Shown here: in pieces, positions 54,657 through 64,000 of the stretch | How the letters are laid out: the number at the start of each line of letters is the position of its first letter | How positions within the stretch are numbered: the stretch's first letter is position 1 | Notes under the pieces: model-generated | Databases searched by the model: none | The model's input: the letters and a program-made list of their open reading frames with translations, nothing else | Told to the model about the DNA's origin: nothing | NCBI RefSeq assembly: GCF_004135385.1 | Contig: NZ_CP035493.1 | Coordinates: 2,671,440-2,735,439, forward strand | Origin: Xylanimonas protaetiae | GTDB taxonomy: Bacteria > Actinomycetota > Actinomycetes > Actinomycetales > Cellulomonadaceae | Direction of reading: 5' to 3' | Length of the DNA stretch: 64,000 nucleotides | Program-made: the position numbers and the translations under genes

Positions 54657-56513
54657 CTACCGGGTGGCGAGCAGCGCCTCGACGAGCGACCGGGCGTCGT
54701 GGTGCCCCGTGTGCCGGACGCCGTTGACGAACAGCGTCGGCACCGCGGTGATGTCCATGGCCTCGGCGTCGAGCATGTCGTCGCGCACGCGCGCCGCGAC
54801 CTCGGGGGAGGTGAGGTCCTTCTCGAAGCGCACGACGTCGAGGCCGATCTCGGCGGCCCTGCGCAGGATGTCGCTGGGCTGCTGGTGCTCCTGGTCGGCG
54901 AAGAGGGCGCGCTCGAACTCGAAGAACCTGCCCTGCAGGGCGGCGGCCTCGGAGGCCTCCGCCGCGGCGACGGCGTTGGGGTGGTAGCTGAGCAGGGGCG
55001 CGTGCCGCCACACGTACCGCAGCTGCCCGCCGAGCTCGGCCACGACCTCCTGGATGGTGCCGGCGGTCTTGAGGCAGAAGCCGCACTGGAAGTCGCCGTA
55101 CTCGACGAGCGTGAGCGGCGCGTCGACCGGGCCGTAGATGTGGTCGGCCTCGGGGTCGACGAGCCGGGCAAGGGTCTGACCGATCTCGGCGTCGGCCTGC
55201 GAGCGCTCGACGACGCGGAAGATCGCGGCGGCCAGCGCGAAGGCGAGCACCGAGGCGATGAGCACGCCCACCCGGGCGGCGTTCTGCACCGCGGGGTCGT
55301 CGATCGCGAGGTCGACGATGAAGAGCGCGAGCGTGAAGCCGATCCCGCACAGTGCCGCGCCGCCGGTGAGCCGCCCCGTCGTGAGCCCGGGACCCAGGTC
55401 GCCCAGGCCGAGGGCGCGCACCGCCGTCGTGCTCCCGAGGACGCCGACGAGCTTGCCGACCACGAACGCGACGACGATGCCCCACGTCACCGGCGACGTC
55501 ATCGCGGCGGCGAGCACGTCGCCGGAGAGCTGGACGCCCGCGTTGGCCAGGGCGAACAGCGGCAGGATGACGAACGAGACGTACGGCGCGTACGCGGACT
55601 GCAGCCGCTCGTTGATCGAGATGGACTCGCGCAGGCTGTTGGCCGCGGCACGCGCGTACTGCGAGCTCGGCGACTGCCGGAACGTGCGCGCCAGGGCGAG
55701 GGCGTGCTCGACGTCGCGCCGGCTCGGCCGGTACACGGGCACCAGCAGCGCGACGGCGACGCCCGCGAGCGTCGGGTGCACGCCCGAGGCGAGGAACGCG
55801 AACCAGACGCCGATCGCCAGGGTGGCGTAGATCGGGCCGCGCCCCGAGGGGACGTACCGGGCGAACCAGATCGCGACCAGGCCGACGGCGGCGACGAGCA
55901 GCGGCATCGGATGGAAGTCGTCGGTGTAGACGAGCGCGATGATCGTCAGGGCCCCGATGTCGTCGACGACGGCGAGGGCCAGGAGGAACACGCGCAGCCG
56001 CCCTGCGGCGCGCGGCCCGACGAGCGCGAGCCCGCCCACGAGGAACGCGGTGTCGGTCGAGATGACGACACCCCACGCGCCCTCCCACCCCGTGCCGCGG
56101 GTGACCAGCACGAACAGCAGCGCCGGGAGGGCGAGCCCGCAGAGCGCCGCGACCACCGGCACCATCGCACGCGACCAGCTCGTGAGCTCCCCGATGGCGA
56201 ACTCGCGGCGCACCTCGAGACCGACCGTGAAGAAGAAGATCGCCATGAGCGCGTCGTTGACGATCGCGTGCAGCGTGAAGTCGAGGCCCAGGTCGCCCAT
56301 GCCGACGGTGAGGTGGGTGCCCCAGAAGCTCTCGTACGTGGCGTGCGAGACGTTCGCCCACACGATCGCCAGCACGGTACCGACGACCAGCAGCAGCGCT
56401 CCCACCCGGGCGCTGCCCGTCGCGCGGACCCACGCGGCGATCGACGGAGGTCGGGGCGCCGGGGTCGGGAGCTCCGGGTCGGGCGAGCGGTCGATGACCA
56501 CCGGCAGGGACAT
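54657..56513 (-). CDS. nhaA: Na+/H+ antiporter NhaA fused to a DsbA-like thioredoxin domain
   Basis: This 618-residue fusion has an N-terminal NhaA domain (about 25-435). The antiport aspartates are in TDTAF (D154) and VVDDIG (D184, D185). A C-terminal DsbA/thioredoxin-like domain (about 455-618) has the CxxC pair C477-C480 in DFQCGFC and a cis-proline region AVPTLFVNG. The fusion is known in actinobacteria. The thioredoxin part probably faces the cytoplasm, given the antiporter topology; redox control of pH homeostasis is a guess. Confidence 0.94.
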   Translation of the reverse strand: MSLPVVIDRSPDPELPTPAPRPPSIAAWVRATGSARVGALLLVVGTVLAIVWANVSHATYESFWGTHLTVGMGDLGLDFTLHAIVNDALMAIFFFTVGLEVRREFAIGELTSWSRAMVPVVAALCGLALPALLFVLVTRGTGWEGAWGVVISTDTAFLVGGLALVGPRAAGRLRVFLLALAVVDDIGALTIIALVYTDDFHPMPLLVAAVGLVAIWFARYVPSGRGPIYATLAIGVWFAFLASGVHPTLAGVAVALLVPVYRPSRRDVEHALALARTFRQSPSSQYARAAANSLRESISINERLQSAYAPYVSFVILPLFALANAGVQLSGDVLAAAMTSPVTWGIVVAFVVGKLVGVLGSTTAVRALGLGDLGPGLTTGRLTGGAALCGIGFTLALFIVDLAIDDPAVQNAARVGVLIASVLAFALAAAIFRVVERSQADAEIGQTLARLVDPEADHIYGPVDAPLTLVEYGDFQCGFCLKTAGTIQEVVAELGGQLRYVWRHAPLLSYHPNAVAAAEASEAAALQGRFFEFERALFADQEHQQPSDILRRAAEIGLDVVRFEKDLTSPEVAARVRDDMLDAEAMDITAVPTLFVNGVRHTGHHDARSLVEALLATR

Positions 56514-56601
56514 CGTCGGCTCCTCAGGAGGCGGAGGTCACGCGAGGTCGGGCGCACGTCACGGGCGTCTGGCCACGATAGCCGCGGGCGGCGGATGCGG
56601 G

Positions 56602-59600
56602 CTAGGGGAGCATGGTGAACCGCAGCGTCACGAGCTGGAACGGCCGCAGCGACAGCACGACGACACCGTCCGGTCCGCCGTCCGCGTCGGCGAGCGCGCG
56701 TGCGGGCACCGCCCGCTCCAGCAGGTCGGTCTCCGTCACGCCCGCGTACGCGAACGACGGCGTGACCCGGGCCGTGGCCCGCCCGCCGTGGGCCTCGTAG
56801 AGGCGGACGACGACGTCGCCGCTGCGGTCCTCGGCGAGCTTGACGGCCTCGACCACGACGGCGTCGTCGTCCACGGTGAGCAGCGGCGCGACCGGCGCGG
56901 CGCTCCCGACGACGCGGACGGGCAGGTTGAGCCGGTACCCCGCCCGCACGGCGTCCGCGATGCCCGCCCCCACGACGACGGAGCAGCGCAGCGTGTGCAC
57001 GCCCTGGTCGGCGTCGGGGTCGGGGAACAGCGGTGCGCGCAGGAGCGACAGGCGCACCGTCGTCGTCGTGCCGTCGGCGCGGGCCGCCCGCGTGACGTCG
57101 TGGCCGTACGTGGCGTCGTTGGCGACGGCGACGCCGTAGCCCGGCTCGCCGACGTGCACCCAGCGGTGCGCGACGGTCTCGAACCGGGCGGCGTCCCAGG
57201 ACGTGTTGGCGTGCGTGGGCCGGTGGACGTGCCCGAACTGGATCTCGGACGTCGCCCGGTCGGCGTGCACGTCGAGGGGGAACGCGAGCTTGAGCAGGTG
57301 CTGGCGCTCGTGCCAGTCCACGGTGGTCTCGACGTCGACCGCCGGAGAGCCTGCGTCCAGCGACACGACCTGCTCGACCGTCGAGCTCCCGAAGGTGCGC
57401 CGGACCCGCACGGCCACCCTCGCGGGCGTGTCCAGGTCGAGCGTCACGGCGTCGGCCGCGCGCAGGTCGGTCGCCGAGCGCCGGTAGTGCGCGTCGACGT
57501 CCCACGCGTCCCAGCGCGCCGGGGTGTCGCGGTGGAGCTGGAGCAGGTTGCCCGCGGCTCCCGGCGCCAGCACGTCGCGGTCGGCGGCGAGGTCGCGCAC
57601 GGACGTGAGCAGGCCGTCGGCGTCGACGACGACGCGCACGCGGTCGTTGGCGAGCACGAACCCGCCGTCGGTGGCGGTGACGCGGGCGTCGGACCCGCGC
57701 ACGACCGGGCCCGCGCCGAAGGCCGGGACGCCGTCGAGCTCGTACGGCCCGGCGTTGAACGCCAGCGGCGTGCCGCCGCCCGCTGGGTCGCCGCCCGCAC
57801 GCTCGCCGCTCGAAGGCTCATCGCCCGCACGCTCGCCCGCCGGCGGCGAGGCGGCAGCGAGGGCGGCCACCGCCGCGCCGATCAGTCCCTCGAGCTCCGC
57901 CGACGCGGCCGCATGGTTGCGCTCCGCCTCGCGGTGCACCCACGCGATCGACGACCCGGGCAGGATGTCGTGGAACTGCTGCAGCAGGATCAGGCGCCAC
58001 AGCCGCTCCAGGTCGTCGTACGGGTACGCCGCCCCGGCGCGCAGCGCCGCCGTCGTCGCCCACAGCTCGGCCTCGCGCAGCAGGTGCTCGTTGCGGCGGT
58101 TGCCCCGCTTGGTGCGGGCCTGCGACGTGTACGTGCCCCGGTGGAGCTCCAGGTAGAGCTCGCCGCTCCACACGGGCGGGTCCGGGTACTCGGCCTCGGC
58201 GTCGGCGAAGAAGCTCGCCGCGCTGCCGACGCGCACCCGCGGCGACCCCTCGAGGGAGCGGGTGCGCGCGGCCGCTGCGAGCATCTCGCGCGTCGGGCCG
58301 CCACCGCCGTCCCCCCAGCCGAACGGGACGAGCGAGACGCTGGCCCGGCCCTTCTCGGCGTACTGCCTCTCCGCGCGCGCCAGCTCCTCGCCCGAGAGCT
58401 CCGCGTTGTAGGTGTCGACGGGCGGGAAGTGGGTGAACAGCCGCGTGCCGTCGATGCCCTCCCACCAGAAGGTGTGGTGCGGCATCGTGTTGGTGTCGTT
58501 CCACGAGATCTTCTGCGTGAGGAACCACCGAGCACCCGCCGCCTTCGCGATCTGCGGCAGCGCGGCCGAGTACCCGAACGAGTCGGGCAGCCACACCTCG
58601 CGCGGCTCGACGCCGAGCTCCTCGCGGAAGAACCGCTGGCCGGCGACGAACTGCCGCGCCATCGCCTCCCCGCCGGGGAGGTTCGTGTCCGACTCGACCC
58701 ACATGCCGCCGACGGGGACGAACCGGCCCTCCGCGACCCGGGCACGGATCCGCTCGAACAGCTCCGGGTAGGCCTCCTGGACCCAGGCGAGCTGCTGCGC
58801 CGACGAGCACGAGAAGACCAGGTCCGGGTCGGTGTCCATGAGGTCGAGCACGTTCGAGAAGGTGCGGGCGCACTTGCGCACCGTCTCGCGTGGGGGCCAC
58901 AGCCACGCCGAGTCGATGTGGGCGTGCCCGGTGGCCACGACCCGGTGGGCGCTCGCGGTCGCCGGCTGGGCCAGCACGCCCGCCAGCGCCCGCCGCCCGG
59001 CAGCTGCGGTCCCTGCGACGTCGAACGGGTCGACGACGTCGAGCATGTCCTCGAGCGCGCGCAGCACGAAGGCGCGCCGCGGCTGGTCCGCCGGGAGCTC
59101 GCGCACCAGGCCGCGCAGCGTCCACACGTCCGCCGCGAGCTCCCACACCGTCACGTCGCGTTCCGCGAGCACGGCCTGCGCGAGCCCGTAGAGGGGAGCG
59201 TCGCCGGCGGTCGCGGGATCGCCCAGGGGTGTCGGCCCGAAGCCCCGGTGCCCGATGTTCGGGTTCGAGGAGACCTCGAGGTACGCGTCGACGACGCCGC
59301 CGAGGCTGCTCAGGCGCACGTACCGGTTGCGCGGGTGGATCCCCTTCACGATCGCGCCGTCCGGCCGGTAGACGGTGGCCTCGGCCTGGAAGCCCGGCCC
59401 GGCCGCCGTGAAGCCGAGGTCGAAGACGAGCTCGAGGTCGCCGCCCTCCCAGCCCGCCGGCACCGTGCCGGTGACGTGGAGCCACGTGGTGCCCCAGGGC
59501 CGGCCGAACGCCTGCCCGGCGCCGAAGGGCTCGAACCGGTGGGCGACGGCGTCGGCGAACGGCACCGGCTCCCCGGGCGCCTCCCACCGGGTGACGGTGA

Positions 59601-59691
59601 GCGGCGTCGTGCGGCGGTAGACGGCGGGTGTCAGGCGCTCGTCGACGAACCGGTCGAGGCGGGCCTCCACCAGCCGGGAGGTGTCGTGCAT
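56602..59691 (-). CDS. GH38 alpha-mannosidase
   Basis: This 1,029-residue enzyme hydrolyses alpha-mannosides using zinc. Zinc ligands and the catalytic region are visible: the HAHIDSAWLWP motif (HxD) near residues 258-268, the nucleophile region MWVESDTNLPGGE, then QQFHDILPGSSI with a further histidine. It starts at ATG 59691 with AAGGAG upstream. No signal peptide is present, so it is cytoplasmic. The GH2 genes just upstream point to a mannan or N-glycan-like substrate. Confidence 0.94.
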   Translation of the reverse strand: MHDTSRLVEARLDRFVDERLTPAVYRRTTPLTVTRWEAPGEPVPFADAVAHRFEPFGAGQAFGRPWGTTWLHVTGTVPAGWEGGDLELVFDLGFTAAGPGFQAEATVYRPDGAIVKGIHPRNRYVRLSSLGGVVDAYLEVSSNPNIGHRGFGPTPLGDPATAGDAPLYGLAQAVLAERDVTVWELAADVWTLRGLVRELPADQPRRAFVLRALEDMLDVVDPFDVAGTAAAGRRALAGVLAQPATASAHRVVATGHAHIDSAWLWPPRETVRKCARTFSNVLDLMDTDPDLVFSCSSAQQLAWVQEAYPELFERIRARVAEGRFVPVGGMWVESDTNLPGGEAMARQFVAGQRFFREELGVEPREVWLPDSFGYSAALPQIAKAAGARWFLTQKISWNDTNTMPHHTFWWEGIDGTRLFTHFPPVDTYNAELSGEELARAERQYAEKGRASVSLVPFGWGDGGGGPTREMLAAAARTRSLEGSPRVRVGSAASFFADAEAEYPDPPVWSGELYLELHRGTYTSQARTKRGNRRNEHLLREAELWATTAALRAGAAYPYDDLERLWRLILLQQFHDILPGSSIAWVHREAERNHAAASAELEGLIGAAVAALAAASPPAGERAGDEPSSGERAGGDPAGGGTPLAFNAGPYELDGVPAFGAGPVVRGSDARVTATDGGFVLANDRVRVVVDADGLLTSVRDLAADRDVLAPGAAGNLLQLHRDTPARWDAWDVDAHYRRSATDLRAADAVTLDLDTPARVAVRVRRTFGSSTVEQVVSLDAGSPAVDVETTVDWHERQHLLKLAFPLDVHADRATSEIQFGHVHRPTHANTSWDAARFETVAHRWVHVGEPGYGVAVANDATYGHDVTRAARADGTTTTVRLSLLRAPLFPDPDADQGVHTLRCSVVVGAGIADAVRAGYRLNLPVRVVGSAAPVAPLLTVDDDAVVVEAVKLAEDRSGDVVVRLYEAHGGRATARVTPSFAYAGVTETDLLERAVPARALADADGGPDGVVVLSLRPFQLVTLRFTMLP

Positions 59692-59704
59692 CGTGGCTCC
59701 TTCG

Positions 59705-61579
59705 CTACCGCGACCCTGCGGCGATGGTCTGGCGGTTGACGGCACGGACGGCGTCCTCGTCGACCTTCACGACGCGGCGGTCGTAGGTGAGGAGCCCGTT
59801 CTGCTCGGTCTCGACGTCCGTGATCTGCGTGTACACCGACCCCGAGATGCCGTAGGCGGCGGCCGAGCGGAGCATGGCCGTCGTGTTGGCGACGTAGCCG
59901 GCGGTCAGGGCGTCCCGGTCGGGGACCGCGCCGTAGGGGTTGAGGTCGGCGCCCGGCCACGCGTGCCCGTCGACGGGCAGCGAGAGCCCGCCGTGCTCGC
60001 CGTCGACCGCCGCGCGCCGCGTGCCGGGGCTCGGCAGCGCGGGGCCCTGGTACACGTGCCAGTCGACGACGTCGCCGCCACCCGAGTCGGTCGGGACGTC
60101 GCAGCAGTTGACCCCGCTGGCGGCGTCGACGAGCCGGGACGGGTCCTGGGCCTTGACCTGGGCCGCGAGGTCGCTCGCGGCCTGGACGGACCACTGGCCC
60201 CAGCCCTCGTTGAAGGTGACCCAGCCGATGACCGACGTGACGCCTCGGAGCTGGTCGACGATGCGCGTCGTCTCCGCGCGGAAGCCCTGCTGGTCGCCCG
60301 GCGTGAGGGTGTCGTTCCTGCCGTTCGGCATCGACGGGATGTCCTGCCAGACCAGGACGCCCAGCCGGTCGGCCCAGGCGTACCAGCGTGCGGGCTCGAC
60401 CTTGACGTGCTTGCGGATGGCGTTGAACCCCAGGTCCTTGGTCTTCTCGATGTCGAACCGCAGGGCGTCGTCGGTGGGCGCGGTGTAGATGCCGTCGGGC
60501 CAGAAGCCCTGGTCGAGCGTCGCGAGGAGGAAGGTCGGGACGTGGTTCAGGGTGATGCGCTGCTTGCCGCCCACGTTCTCGACGGCGATCTCGCGCAGGC
60601 CCGCGTAGGTCTCCACCGCGTCGTGCACGCCGGGGCCCGACAGGGTCGCCGTGAAGGTGTAGAGGAAGGGGTCGTCGGGCGTCCACAGGCGCGGCTCGCG
60701 GACGGTCAGCGTCAGCGCCGACGCCGCGGGCCCCGAGGCGGTGGCGACCTTGACCCCGTCCGCGTAGGCGTCGATCGCGAGCCGGGCACCCGCCGCGTCG
60801 CCGTGGAAGGTCGCGGTCGTGGTGAAGGTGGACGTGTCGACGTCGGGGGTCGCGACGAGCGTCGCGATGCTGACCGGGGGGACGGGTTCGAGCCAGACGG
60901 TCTGCCAGATGCCGCTGGACGCCGTGTAGAAGATCCCGCCGGGTTCGAGCCGCTGCTTGCCCACGGGGACGGCGGCGGCGTCGACGGGCGAGTCCACGGC
61001 GACGACGATCTCCTGCGTCCCGGTCGCGCGCAGCGCGGGCGTGATGTCGGCGCTGAACGCGTCGTAGCCCCCGGCGTGCTGCGCGACCTGCCGGCCGTTG
61101 ACGTAGACGGTGGCCTCGTGGCTGACGGCGCCGAAGTGGAGCCGCACCCGGCCGCCGTCGGCGACGTAGCGGTCGGGGACCTCCACCGTCGTCCGGTACA
61201 GCGCGTGGTCGGCGTGCTCCTGGACACCCGAGAGCGCCGACTCCTCCGGGTACGGGACGAGGATCGTGCCGGGCAGGTCGGTGCCGAAGGGGATCGCGCC
61301 GGACCCGTCCCATGCCTCGTACTGCCAGACGCCGTTGAGGTCGAGCCAGTCCGGGTCGGCGGCCGTCGGCCGGGCCAGCTGGGGCCGCGGGTACTCGGGC
61401 AGCGCGTCGCCGGGGCCCACCTCGTCGGTCCACGGCGTGGTCAGCGGGGGAGCGCCCCGCCGCCAGCCGTCGGCCTCCGAGGGCTGCGTGCCGGTGCAGC
61501 CGCCGACGGCGAGCGCGACGGCCACGACCGTCGCGCCCACCGTCAGCCCCAGGCGGGGTGCCCGTGGGGCACGTGTCAC
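59705..61579 (-). CDS. GH2 glycoside hydrolase, lipoprotein
   Basis: This 624-residue protein starts at GTG overlapping the upstream stop (GTGA). A lipoprotein signal ends in the lipobox VGGC with C28 as the lipidation site. GH2 domains follow: the sugar-binding sandwich (about 65-210), an Ig-like domain and the barrel. The acid/base is E in TFNEGWGQW, and E in DGEHGG is the likely nucleophile. It is probably a surface beta-galactosidase, beta-mannosidase or related enzyme. The two adjoining GH2 genes are paralogs of different cell location. Confidence 0.9.
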   Translation of the reverse strand: MTRAPRAPRLGLTVGATVVAVALAVGGCTGTQPSEADGWRRGAPPLTTPWTDEVGPGDALPEYPRPQLARPTAADPDWLDLNGVWQYEAWDGSGAIPFGTDLPGTILVPYPEESALSGVQEHADHALYRTTVEVPDRYVADGGRVRLHFGAVSHEATVYVNGRQVAQHAGGYDAFSADITPALRATGTQEIVVAVDSPVDAAAVPVGKQRLEPGGIFYTASSGIWQTVWLEPVPPVSIATLVATPDVDTSTFTTTATFHGDAAGARLAIDAYADGVKVATASGPAASALTLTVREPRLWTPDDPFLYTFTATLSGPGVHDAVETYAGLREIAVENVGGKQRITLNHVPTFLLATLDQGFWPDGIYTAPTDDALRFDIEKTKDLGFNAIRKHVKVEPARWYAWADRLGVLVWQDIPSMPNGRNDTLTPGDQQGFRAETTRIVDQLRGVTSVIGWVTFNEGWGQWSVQAASDLAAQVKAQDPSRLVDAASGVNCCDVPTDSGGGDVVDWHVYQGPALPSPGTRRAAVDGEHGGLSLPVDGHAWPGADLNPYGAVPDRDALTAGYVANTTAMLRSAAAYGISGSVYTQITDVETEQNGLLTYDRRVVKVDEDAVRAVNRQTIAAGSR

Positions 61580-63405
61580 GCGGCGTCCTCGGCCGCCTGC
61601 GCCCTCTTCTCGTACGCGGCCTGCTGGACCTGGACGTCGCGGACGCGCTCGATGTCCACCTTGGGGTTCCGGTCGGCGTCGTAGATGCCGTTCTCCTCCT
61701 GGAACGTGTCGGTGAGCTGGGTGTAGCAGTAGCCGAACATGAGCGGGTCGTCGAGCAGCACGCGCGTCAGGCCCGCGAAGCGCTCGTGCCACTCCTCGGC
61801 CGTCCGGACCCGCTCGCCGTACCCCCACGAGCCGGCCCGGGTCGGGTCCTGCGCCAGGGCGCGCTGCGCGAGCTCCTCGTTCCACCAGATGCCGCCGTAC
61901 TCGGACACGAAGTAGGGCTGGCCCTCGTAGGGCAGGGAGATCTGCGCGCCGTCGTGGAGGTTGACGTACGGGGTGCCCTCCGCCAGCCCCGACATCAGCG
62001 CGCGGAACCGGTCCGGGTCCTGCTCGTAGCAGTGGCTGTCGTACACGTCGACGCCCCGCACGCGGTGCGAGTACCCGGAGGCGTCGATGACCGGCCGGGT
62101 CGGGTCGGCCGCCTTCGTGGCGAGGTACATGCCCACGGTCACGTCGTCGAGCTGCGTGATCCGGTCGTGCAGCGCCTGCCAGGTCTCGTTGAGGGGGCAC
62201 CAGCCGACGATCGACGGGTGGTTCCGGTCGCGGCGCACCGCCTCGACCCACTGCGTGACGAACGACGCCGTCGGGCGCTGGTTGTCGCCGCGCGGGCCGG
62301 CACCGCCCGCGCCCCAGTCGCCGAACTCGCCCCAGACCAGGTAGCCCAGCCGGTCGGCGTGGTAGAGGTAGCGCTCCTCCGCCACGCGCTGGTGGATGCG
62401 GGCCCCGTTGAACCCGGCCGCGATGCCCAGCTCGATGTCGCGCCGCAGCGCCTCGTCCGACGGGGCCGTCATGAGCGTGTCGGGCCAGTAGCCCTGGTCG
62501 AGGACGAGCCGCTGGAACACCGGCTCCCCGTTGAGCAGCAGCCGGTTCCCGTCGATCGTGACCGACCGCAGGCCGGCGTAGGAGGAAACCTCGTCGACCA
62601 CCGCCCCGCCGTCGAGGAGCCGCACGGTGAGGTCGTAGAGGTGCGGGTCCTGCGGCGACCAGAGCCGGACGCGGTCGGCGGGAACCTCCAGGCGGAGGCT
62701 CGGCGCGAGCTCCAGCACCGGGACGCTCGCCGTCACGATGTCGCCGGCGCCGTCGCGCAGCACCGCCTCGAGCGTCAGCCCGGCGGCGCGCGACGACAGC
62801 TCGGCGGTGACCCGGAAGGTCGAGTCCGCCACCTGGGGGACCACCTGGAGGGCCGCCACGTGGGCGGGCGCCACTGCCTCCATCCAGACCGTCTGCCAGA
62901 TCCCGGTCGTGCGCGTGTAGAAGCACTCCGTGTTGTGGAAGTACGTCGCCTGCTTGCCGCGCGCCTGCGGTTCGTCGCGAGTGTCCCGGGCCCGCACGAC
63001 GACGGTGAACTCGTCCCCGGCCCGCACGAGACCGGTCAGGTCGGCGGTGAACGACGTGAACCCGCCGCGGTGCCGGGCGACCTCCCGGCCGTCGACCCAC
63101 ACGGTGGCGTCGTGGTCGACGGCGCCGAAGTGGAGCAGCACGTCGCGCCCCGCCCACGTCTGCGGCACCCGCACGGTCCGGCGGTACCAGACCGCCGAGA
63201 GGAAGTCGGGGTTCCCGATGCCCGAGGCTGCCGACTCGGGCGCGAACGGCACCAGGATCCGCCCCTCGTACGGCGTCTCGAGCAGGCCGCGGTCGATGCC
63301 GGAGTCGCCGCGGTCCAGCTCGAACTCCCACGTCCCGTTGAGGTTCACCCACTCGTCCCGGACGAGCTGGGGGCGCGGGTGCTCAGGCCTGGGGGTCTCG
63401 TTCAC
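61576..63405 (-). CDS. GH2 glycoside hydrolase, cytoplasmic
   Basis: This 609-residue protein starts at GTG 63405, with AGAGG 7 bp upstream. It has no signal peptide. The N-terminal jelly-roll and Ig-like domains (about 15-290) precede the barrel. The acid/base is E in CPLNETW and the nucleophile is E in VSEYGG. It is a likely beta-galactosidase or beta-glucuronidase-type enzyme acting on imported oligosaccharides. The start of the lipoprotein GH2 gene overlaps its stop. Confidence 0.92.
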   Translation of the reverse strand: MNETPRPEHPRPQLVRDEWVNLNGTWEFELDRGDSGIDRGLLETPYEGRILVPFAPESAASGIGNPDFLSAVWYRRTVRVPQTWAGRDVLLHFGAVDHDATVWVDGREVARHRGGFTSFTADLTGLVRAGDEFTVVVRARDTRDEPQARGKQATYFHNTECFYTRTTGIWQTVWMEAVAPAHVAALQVVPQVADSTFRVTAELSSRAAGLTLEAVLRDGAGDIVTASVPVLELAPSLRLEVPADRVRLWSPQDPHLYDLTVRLLDGGAVVDEVSSYAGLRSVTIDGNRLLLNGEPVFQRLVLDQGYWPDTLMTAPSDEALRRDIELGIAAGFNGARIHQRVAEERYLYHADRLGYLVWGEFGDWGAGGAGPRGDNQRPTASFVTQWVEAVRRDRNHPSIVGWCPLNETWQALHDRITQLDDVTVGMYLATKAADPTRPVIDASGYSHRVRGVDVYDSHCYEQDPDRFRALMSGLAEGTPYVNLHDGAQISLPYEGQPYFVSEYGGIWWNEELAQRALAQDPTRAGSWGYGERVRTAEEWHERFAGLTRVLLDDPLMFGYCYTQLTDTFQEENGIYDADRNPKVDIERVRDVQVQQAAYEKRAQAAEDAA

Positions 63406-63459
63406 TGCACAACCTCTTTCTGCACTGCTGTTCGTGGTCTGATGCGGGGCGCGCACGGG

Positions 63460-64000
63460 CTAGCCCTTGATCCCGGTGAGGCTGACGCCCTTGACGATGT
63501 AGCGCTGGAAGATGACGAAGAGCACGATCATCGGCAGCGACGCCACCATGTTCGCCGTCATCGGCAGCACATAGTCGACGGTGTAGGTGCTGGCGAACGT
63601 CGGGATGCCGATGGGGAGCGTGAACATGTCGGCCGTCATCGTCGCGAGCAACGGCCACAGATAGTTGTTCCAGCTCCCGGTGAAGGTGAGGATCCCGACG
63701 GTCAGGAGGATCGTCTTCGACAACGGCAGGACGAGGCTCCAGTAGATGCGCCAATGGCCCGCGCCGTCGACCGTGGCGGCCTCGGTGAGCTCGTTCGGCA
63801 GCTGCTTGATGAATGCCGTGATGATGATGAAGTTCATCGACGCGGCGATCCCCGGGAGGATCAGGCCCGCGTACGTGTTGATGAGGTGCATCCAGTTGGC
63901 CGTGACGAAGAGCGAGGTGATCGTGGCCTCGCCCGGCACCATGAGGCCGAGGATCATGAAGATGTAGAAGAACGTGGCGCCCTTGAACTTGATCCGGGCG
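63460..64000 (-). CDS. Sugar ABC transporter permease (5' partial)
   Basis: The frame is open to the right edge of the window, so the gene begins outside. The 179 visible residues contain the EAA loop NELTEAATVDGAGHWRIYWSLVLPL and at least four membrane helices, ending GVSLTGIKG as MalG-type permeases do. It lies upstream of the GH2 and GH38 genes in the same direction, so it is the transport part of a mannoside or galactoside operon. Confidence 0.93.
   Translation of the reverse strand, partial: ARIKFKGATFFYIFMILGLMVPGEATITSLFVTANWMHLINTYAGLILPGIAASMNFIIITAFIKQLPNELTEAATVDGAGHWRIYWSLVLPLSKTILLTVGILTFTGSWNNYLWPLLATMTADMFTLPIGIPTFASTYTVDYVLPMTANMVASLPMIVLFVIFQRYIVKGVSLTGIKG

Overview
The window is high-GC (about 70% or more), densely coded actinobacterial DNA. 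The suf operon order (sufD, Rieske ferredoxin, sufC, sufS, sufU, sufT), the NhaA-thioredoxin fusion and the density of glycoside hydrolases with carbohydrate ABC transporters suggest a Micrococcales member, perhaps Cellulomonadaceae or Promicromonosporaceae. This placement is inference; no rRNA is present.

Region 1 (1-4217): the end of an iron-sulfur cluster assembly operon. Region 2 (4218-9812): accessory DNA starting with a tyrosine integrase, then a small excisionase-like protein, a Phd/RelE toxin-antitoxin pair, a decayed IS5-family fragment and two hypothetical membrane or glycine-zipper proteins. Region 3 (9890-27330, minus strand): a tellurite-type stress (Ter) cluster. In transcription order it holds telA, a hypothetical gene, terD, a TerD-linked gene, a broken terD, an intact terD, a DUF475/TerC-like membrane protein, a TerZ-like terD, a HAD-fold protein and two phosphoribosyltransferases.

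The Ter cluster is split by an 8,780-bp mobile unit at 15315-24094. It lies between 5-bp CTGAG duplications and imperfect inverted repeats. Removing it with one duplication restores a 195-codon terD of exactly the same length as its intact neighbour. The unit contains one IS1380-family transposase and a 7-kb passenger: a secreted I36-like protein, an ECF-type sigma factor, an anti-sigma-like protein (frameshifted), a second I36-like protein, a lipoprotein, a peptidoglycan-binding efflux adaptor and a MacB-like ABC exporter. This looks like a sigma-controlled envelope or secretion system moved as cargo by a single IS, and it is the main discovery of the window.

Region 4 (27583-45277) holds a membrane-anchored HNH/Excalibur nuclease, then galactoside utilisation: a truncated galactokinase, a GH27 alpha-galactosidase split by an in-frame TGA, a DUF5107/TPR protein, an aldose-1-epimerase, a sugar ABC transporter, an epimerase, an AraC regulator and a GH36 alpha-galactosidase. 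A GNAT enzyme and a small membrane protein end it. Region 5 (45520-64000, minus strand) contains carbonic anhydrase, a flavodoxin-like protein, a second sugar ABC operon with a Gfo/Idh oxidoreductase, a two-component system, NhaA-DsbA, a GH38 alpha-mannosidase, two GH2 enzymes and the end of a third sugar ABC permease. Together regions 4 and 5 suggest uptake and intracellular plus extracellular trimming of galactose- and mannose-containing oligosaccharides.
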